This document shows positions 59,791-64,000 of a DNA stretch of 64,000 nt, in pieces. Location of the stretch: the NCBI GenBank assembly GCA_947497065.1, contig CANMEQ010000005.1, positions 186,001 to 250,000 on the forward strand, written 5' to 3'. The stretch is from an uncultured Paracoccaceae bacterium. Its GTDB lineage: Bacteria > Pseudomonadota > Alphaproteobacteria > Rhodobacterales > Rhodobacteraceae. The translations under genes and the position numbers were made by a program. The notes under the pieces are model-generated. The model saw nothing but the letters and a program-made list of their open reading frames with translations, was not told the DNA's origin and did no database searches. The stretch's first letter is position 1; the number at the start of each line of letters is the position of its first letter.

Positions 59791-60905
59791 CTGAAACCGC
59801 CCAAGATCATTTCCAGCTGGAAGACACCCGCGTTACGCGGCGGTATTTTGGTAAGTTCGAACGCATCATTGGCCATCTGGCCCGTGTTGCGGGCGTGCTC
59901 GAGGCCGAGAACAGGCTCTCAAAACGCGATGTTGAGGTGATGACCCGCTATATTGTGGGGCTCAATTACACGTTCAGCGCGTTGGCCCATAAATACCATT
60001 TCTCGGGTCGTTTTTCCCATGCGGGCAAACTGACGTTTGATCGTGTGGATAGCGGCTTTCCTGTCTATTCCGAATTGCTGACCATGGCCAACGATGCCGC
60101 CCAAGCCAGCCGTCATTTGGCGGGGATGCGCTCGGTCGAGGGGCTAAAGCAGGACATGGTGCGCGTGATCTTGTCTGAGCAGCAGGTGCCGACCAAATTG
60201 CAATATGCGCTGTCGCAGCGATTGTATTATGAGGAGCTGCAAAAGGGCGAATTGTTCTGGGCGCGCAATGATCCTGAGGCGATTTGGCTGGGCAACGAAG
60301 CGTCCATGCGGCGCAAGTTTTTGATCCACTGGGCTGTGTATGACAGCCAGATCAACCTGCCGACGATTTATCTGATGGAAGTGGAAGACACTGGCAAACT
60401 GGGCCTGCCCAAAGACGATCGTCGCTGGCCAGAAGCGCAGGCGCACTTGATGGCGCAATCGGTGGCGGGGTTAAAACTGCTTACCATTGCACGCGGATTT
60501 GACGAAGATTTCCCCGACCTGCACCCCAAACGCCTGCGCAGGTTTCACGTAGGTCCCATGTACAGCCACGCCTTTACCCAGCAATCTGGTCCGTTGCGCG
60601 AAGTGCTAGAAGAAGCGCGCGCGCCAGTTGGTGAAGATTGGGCTTTGGTTTGGACCGAAGAGGAACTCGTGTCCGAGGACACGCGCCGCGAAAAGGCGGG
60701 TTGGTTCGGGTCGGTTCAACGTGAAATATTTGCGCTTGATCCGTTCGAGGGGAAGGGCGCGGAAAGTGGCGCGTCGAAGGTCGAACGTTCGATCATTTTG
60801 CCGCAACGCCCGTATCAAGCGTTGGAAGAACGTCGTCCGCCAGGGTTTACGGATGTTCGCAAATTTGTCGTGTCCCCCAAGGGGCGTGTTTTGAGCTATA
60901 AGTAA
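59787..60905 (+). CDS. Uncharacterised protein of the AAA cluster
   Basis: This 372-residue soluble protein has no motif that I recognise. Helical segments dominate the first 200 residues (VTRRYFGKFERIIGHLARVAGVLEAENRLSKRDVEVMTRYIVGLNY in pieces); the middle has NLPTIYLMEVED and a short beta region; the C-terminus carries IILPQRPYQALEERRPPGF and KFVVSPKGRVLSYK. It ends 12 bp before the AAA ATPase, so it may be its adaptor or substrate-recognition partner. Confidence 0.6.
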   Translation: MTETAQDHFQLEDTRVTRRYFGKFERIIGHLARVAGVLEAENRLSKRDVEVMTRYIVGLNYTFSALAHKYHFSGRFSHAGKLTFDRVDSGFPVYSELLTMANDAAQASRHLAGMRSVEGLKQDMVRVILSEQQVPTKLQYALSQRLYYEELQKGELFWARNDPEAIWLGNEASMRRKFLIHWAVYDSQINLPTIYLMEVEDTGKLGLPKDDRRWPEAQAHLMAQSVAGLKLLTIARGFDEDFPDLHPKRLRRFHVGPMYSHAFTQQSGPLREVLEEARAPVGEDWALVWTEEELVSEDTRREKAGWFGSVQREIFALDPFEGKGAESGASKVERSIILPQRPYQALEERRPPGFTDVRKFVVSPKGRVLSYK

Positions 60906-60917
60906 GGGGAAACGGGC

Positions 60918-62852
60918 ATGAGCCAGACAAGCGATACGATGGAATTGCGGGAGGATGATATCCTCTCACATTACGCGGCTGCGACGGCGATGATCCAAGG
61001 TTTTGACCACAGCCCACGGATTGCGGAGGCCAAAGAAGCGCCCGTGGCCGAACGGTCTTCCGGCATCGGGACGCGCCGGCGATTTCGCACGACAACGCCG
61101 GGGCTGGTGACGCAACGCAGCACAAGGTCCGAAGGGGTTCAGTTGTTGGCACGCATTGAGGGGGCTGATGCAGATGATCTGTTGATGTCCCCCGCACAGG
61201 CGACTGTTTTGCAAGCCTTGCGGCGGGCCATCGCCGTGGCATTGACTGTGGCCGAACAATACGCGGACCGCACCGGATTGGCGGATTTGAAACGGTCGAA
61301 CTTGGAGGGCACTTTGCCTGCCGGAAAGTCGGCTGAGTTTTCGGAATTGTTGAATGCCGAAGCGGTCGTTGCGCTGGCGGTTTTCGCCAATGCGACGGCG
61401 TTTTTACTCGCGCCACATGCGGGCGAAGAAACGGTTGAGATTGGGGACGTGGAAGAGGTGTTGTTGGACAACAGTACCCTCGCGCTGCATGGTGCGTTGT
61501 GGGAACTGGACCAAGATATCGGGCTGTTCGCAGACACAGACGAAAAGCTGGTGGCCACGGTTTTGGGCTTTGCCGAAGAACTGATGGGAAAGGTCGACGC
61601 GCGGGCGGTTACGATGGGCCGGTTGGAGCCCTTTACCAATGCGTCGTGGACGGTTGGAAAAGACGGGCTGACCATTCGTGGCTTCACACCGTCGCGTGCT
61701 GCGAAATCCAGCAAGCTGACGATGACGTTCAAGAAACCCAATGAGGTCGTGGGCAACCACATCGCCAAATATCAGGCGATGAAACTGGCCAAGATGTTGA
61801 TGGCCTATGATTTTGACCGCAAGCTGAACCCGTTCGCGGAACTGGGCGGGTTTATCTTTACCTTCATGGGCGACGGCGCACCGGGGACGGGTAAAACCAC
61901 GCTTATTCAGATGATGGCGGGGTTGATCCATGATTACTGTCAGGTTGCGGGCTATGCGTTCCGCTATCAGAATCTGAGCACCGACAATATCGACAGCTAT
62001 CAAGGCAAATCGGGCCAGAACGCCAAGGCGTTTATCAACAATGTGATTGATCCCAATGTCATCGGCTTTGGCACGATTGACGATATCGATCAGCTGGCTG
62101 GTAAGCGCGGCGACCGGCAATCATCTGCTGGGCAGTTGGAAATTACCGCCGTGCTGATGGAGAGCTTTGCGGGGGCGAACACGGTGGTACGCGGCAATTG
62201 TACCTTTGGGATGTTTTCGAATTATCCTGAGAACGTCGATGATGCCCTGCGCCAACGGGCCGGTGCGCGGTTCTTGGTGGATGGCCCGCAGACCCGCGAA
62301 GACTACATTGATATTTTGTACCTGTTGATGGGGAAAAACCATGACATTCCCGTTGGCGCACATGAAGTGTTCAGCGCGCAAGAAATCAAAAAGGCCGTTG
62401 CGGCGAGTTTTGAGAGCCATTCAAAGCCTCATGAGCCGGGTTTGATGAATGTTTTTGATCGCGTGAACGATCAGATCGGCGGGCTTGATACGATTGCCAA
62501 GTTGGGCACCTATCTGAAGGGTATTCAGGAGGCAGACAGCCGGTTCACCGGACGCGCGATCAAAAACATTACCGATGCGGTGAAAGTGCGGGCGATGGAT
62601 TTCGAGCTGCCCGATGAGTGGATGGAAACTCCCGAACTGTTTTTACACAAAGACTACGACACGAAGCTGGCGATGATTAACGAGATGCGCCAGCCTATCA
62701 CGGTCGAAATGGTGGTGCAGGAAATCAACCGCTATGCGGATAGCGAATTCCGGTACGCGGACAAGTCGGACGAGGTGGCGATTGAAAATATGGTGCGGGA
62801 TTATGCGCGCCAAGAGGAAGCCAAGGCGCGGTATTTGGCAGGGAAAACCTAA
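60918..62852 (+). CDS. Divergent AAA ATPase with a 300-residue N-terminal domain
   Basis: This 644-residue protein carries an AAA module in residues about 310-480: Walker A GDGAPGTGKTT (318-328, K326), Walker B GFGTIDDID with D388-D389 in place of the usual D-E, sensor 1 FGMFSNYPE and an arginine-finger pattern ALRQRAGARF. The N-terminal 300 residues are helical and unassigned; the C-terminal 160 residues form a lid and further helices. The Asp in place of the catalytic Glu may slow hydrolysis. It sits among membrane-protein genes and starts after AAGGGG. Confidence 0.75.
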   Translation: MSQTSDTMELREDDILSHYAAATAMIQGFDHSPRIAEAKEAPVAERSSGIGTRRRFRTTTPGLVTQRSTRSEGVQLLARIEGADADDLLMSPAQATVLQALRRAIAVALTVAEQYADRTGLADLKRSNLEGTLPAGKSAEFSELLNAEAVVALAVFANATAFLLAPHAGEETVEIGDVEEVLLDNSTLALHGALWELDQDIGLFADTDEKLVATVLGFAEELMGKVDARAVTMGRLEPFTNASWTVGKDGLTIRGFTPSRAAKSSKLTMTFKKPNEVVGNHIAKYQAMKLAKMLMAYDFDRKLNPFAELGGFIFTFMGDGAPGTGKTTLIQMMAGLIHDYCQVAGYAFRYQNLSTDNIDSYQGKSGQNAKAFINNVIDPNVIGFGTIDDIDQLAGKRGDRQSSAGQLEITAVLMESFAGANTVVRGNCTFGMFSNYPENVDDALRQRAGARFLVDGPQTREDYIDILYLLMGKNHDIPVGAHEVFSAQEIKKAVAASFESHSKPHEPGLMNVFDRVNDQIGGLDTIAKLGTYLKGIQEADSRFTGRAIKNITDAVKVRAMDFELPDEWMETPELFLHKDYDTKLAMINEMRQPITVEMVVQEINRYADSEFRYADKSDEVAIENMVRDYARQEEAKARYLAGKT

Positions 62853-63214
62853 TGGCGGATTTCATCGGGACATTCGTTTTGCTTTGGGCCACTTATGGCA
62901 CGCTGGTCTTTTTTGTGGTGGTCATCGCGTTGGGGTTCATCCTGCCCACCAAAATTGACGGACCGCGCGGATGGAAGCTCGCCGTGGTGCGGGTGGTGGG
63001 CGCGCTGTTCGGCATGGCGGTTATTCTGTCCATCATGATGGTCGTCTCGCAGTGGGTGTTGAGCCTGTACTTCGTCGATGCGCTCAGCGTGGGTGAGATG
63101 ATGCGCGAGATGTTTGTCCAAGGCTTGGCGATTTATTTGCTATTGGGCCTGCCGTTTATTTTTATTCGGACGTTTCAATTGCATCTGAAAGCACGAAAAC
63201 GGATGGCCGCATGA
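62852..63214 (+). CDS. Membrane protein of the AAA cluster (three helices)
   Basis: This 120-residue protein has membrane helices at about 6-30, 43-66 and 86-107, with short charged loops (PTKIDGPRGWK; ALSVGEMMREM) and a basic tail (LHLKARKRMAA). Its ATG shares a base with the AAA gene's stop (TAATG) and it overlaps the next gene by 4 nt. No family is recognised. It is probably part of an inner-membrane assembly with the next two proteins. Confidence 0.65.
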   Translation: MADFIGTFVLLWATYGTLVFFVVVIALGFILPTKIDGPRGWKLAVVRVVGALFGMAVILSIMMVVSQWVLSLYFVDALSVGEMMREMFVQGLAIYLLLGLPFIFIRTFQLHLKARKRMAA

Positions 63215-63555
63215 GTGAGGCGTTTTACACCGGACTTATTCTTCCGGCGTTGGTTTTGGCGGCGCTGGGCTGGTTCGTGCCGCGTGTGTTGGCGTTGTTT
63301 TGGCCAGAGGGAGTAAAGTGGTTGATGCTGCTGGCGCTGCTCTCGACGGTGATTATGGCCCTGTGCGGGGCTGCGTTTTTCGCGCTGTTGTATACGGTGC
63401 AGGGCATCGGTGTGGATGATTTGATCGAAACGGGCGGAGGCGCATTGGTCGCGCATTTCTTGCGGCTGAGCTTGATTTCAGCCCTGTTGTGGGGGCCGTT
63501 GATGGTGCTCAGTATCGCGGGCGTGCCCAAGAATTGGGTGAAGGAGGTGTGGTGA
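63211..63555 (+). CDS. Membrane protein of the AAA cluster (three helices)
   Basis: This 114-residue protein has membrane helices at about 5-28, 36-63 and 84-105 and a large Trp/Pro-rich first loop (FWPEGVKW). It overlaps the preceding gene by ATGA. Nothing identifies a family. The similar size and topology of its neighbours suggest a set of small paralogous or interacting membrane subunits, though I see no clear sequence identity among them. Confidence 0.6.
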   Translation: MSEAFYTGLILPALVLAALGWFVPRVLALFWPEGVKWLMLLALLSTVIMALCGAAFFALLYTVQGIGVDDLIETGGGALVAHFLRLSLISALLWGPLMVLSIAGVPKNWVKEVW

Positions 63556-63580
63556 TGGTGACCACGCAAGGAGGTAGACA

Positions 63581-63874
63581 ATGGGTGTATTGATCGCAGC
63601 AACGCTCGCCGCTTTGGTGCTAGGGGTGGTGGTGCCTTTGTGGTGGTCCGTGTGGGGCTTTCTGGGGGCTGCGGCGCTCTTGTTTGTCGCGCAGGTTTTG
63701 GTGAATGCTGCAGGCGGCTACGCGGGATCGCCGCTGAGTGAAAGCCTGCTCTTGTTTGGCGGGTCGTGGGTCTCCTACCTCGGGTTTAACGCGCAAATCA
63801 CCTACCGTGCGTTCGCTTTGCCGCTTTTGGTACTTGGGGCGGTGATCATTTGGCGTCAACGGCGCGCGCTATGA
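63581..63874 (+). CDS. Small membrane protein of the AAA cluster
   Basis: This 97-residue protein has hydrophobic helices at about 3-22, 26-45 and 72-90 with the loop AAGGYAGSPLSESLLLFGG between them. It starts after AAGGAGG (63568-63574) and overlaps the last gene by ATGA. No family is recognised. Confidence 0.6.
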   Translation: MGVLIAATLAALVLGVVVPLWWSVWGFLGAAALLFVAQVLVNAAGGYAGSPLSESLLLFGGSWVSYLGFNAQITYRAFALPLLVLGAVIIWRQRRAL

Positions 63875-64000
63875 AACGTTTGATCCAACATGGCCTGATG
63901 TTCGGCAATCTGATCACTGTGGTCAGCCCCGCCCTTGTCGAGCGGTATAACCGGGCGCTGGAACGGTTAACCGGAAAGCAGACACAGCTTGCTGATTTCC
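63871..64000 (+). CDS. DUF6638-like protein, N-terminus only
   Basis: Only 43 residues are inside the window (MKRLIQHGLMFGNLITVVSP, then VERYNRALERLTG). The start resembles a Rhodobacteraceae family that I remember as DUF6638, of unknown function. It starts inside the stop of the previous gene (ATGA), so it belongs to the same operon, which continues beyond the right edge. Confidence 0.55.
   Translation, partial: MKRLIQHGLMFGNLITVVSPALVERYNRALERLTGKQTQLADF

Noticed and set aside
1-64000. CRISPR arrays, transposases, integrases, phage genes, tRNA or rRNA genes
   Set aside because: No regularly spaced repeats, no recombinase or transposase motifs and no tRNA cloverleaf or rRNA stretch were seen on reading both strands by eye.

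Overview
The window reads as a stretch of chromosome from a marine alphaproteobacterium of the Roseobacter group (Rhodobacteraceae). The evidence is the F0 ATP synthase operon (atpI-atpB-atpE-b'-b) standing apart from the F1 genes, MipZ-type division control, the rpsP/rimM/trmD and rplS/rpmE blocks with a long Ala/Glu tail on S16, a taurine-pyruvate aminotransferase, glcDEF, an adenosine-kinase-like PfkB protein and several small families that I know mainly from Rhodobacteraceae. Coding density is high, many neighbours overlap by ATGA or TGATG, and I see no insertion sequence, prophage, CRISPR array, tRNA or rRNA.

Layout. 1-6.1 kb: end of a Cys-rich secreted repeat protein, tpa, a copper export unit (CueR-type promoter, copA, cueR), a membrane protein and mipZ. 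6.1-9.7 kb: a strongly structured intergenic segment, rhlE, a secreted YHYH-domain protein and an orphan gene. 9.9-17.5 kb: the translation/secretion block rpmE, rplS, trmD, a sulfotransferase-like gene, rimM, rpsP, chorismate mutase, an acetyltransferase and ffh. It is split by a second YHYH gene and a PilZ gene on the opposite strand. 17.7-19.5 kb: azoR with a divergent LysR regulator, then an ArsR-type regulator. 19.7-22.4 kb: the F0 operon. 22.4-26.6 kb: a FadR-type regulator, an OmpA-like lipoprotein, an Ada-like protein, nth and a PfkB kinase. 26.7-30.4 kb: two sulfation/glycan-type genes facing a GT14-like glycosyltransferase, then a HIT protein. 30.4-37.2 kb: an ABC ATPase, a 59-residue zinc-finger protein, polA, hsp20 and a secreted protease. 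37.3-41.5 kb: the glycolate oxidase operon glcD-glcE-(membrane protein)-glcF. 42.6-49.4 kb: a MoxR/DUF58/DUF4159 operon of the Bat type. 49.5-52 kb: DUF1285, hyi, a VOC protein and a WYL regulator. 52-58.3 kb: an ECF sigma factor with a VWA protein, a CopD-like protein, gabD, an alpha/beta hydrolase and an L,D-transpeptidase lipoprotein. 58.5 kb to the right edge: eight consecutive, tightly packed genes around a divergent AAA ATPase (coiled-coil/TelA-like protein, small membrane proteins, two unassigned families). This is the best candidate here for an undescribed system.

Regulatory signals may be as informative as the genes. The FadR-type regulator and glcD carry the same operator (ATTGGT-N11-ACCAAT) at the same distance from their start codons, which suggests a regulon linking loci 18 kb apart. 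The PilZ gene has its ribosome-binding site and start codon buried in a near-perfect hairpin. hsp20 has a ROSE-like hairpin at its ribosome-binding site. The two YHYH genes share a promoter layout (GACGGA-N17-TATAA). All functional calls come from reading motifs and gene order; no database search was run.
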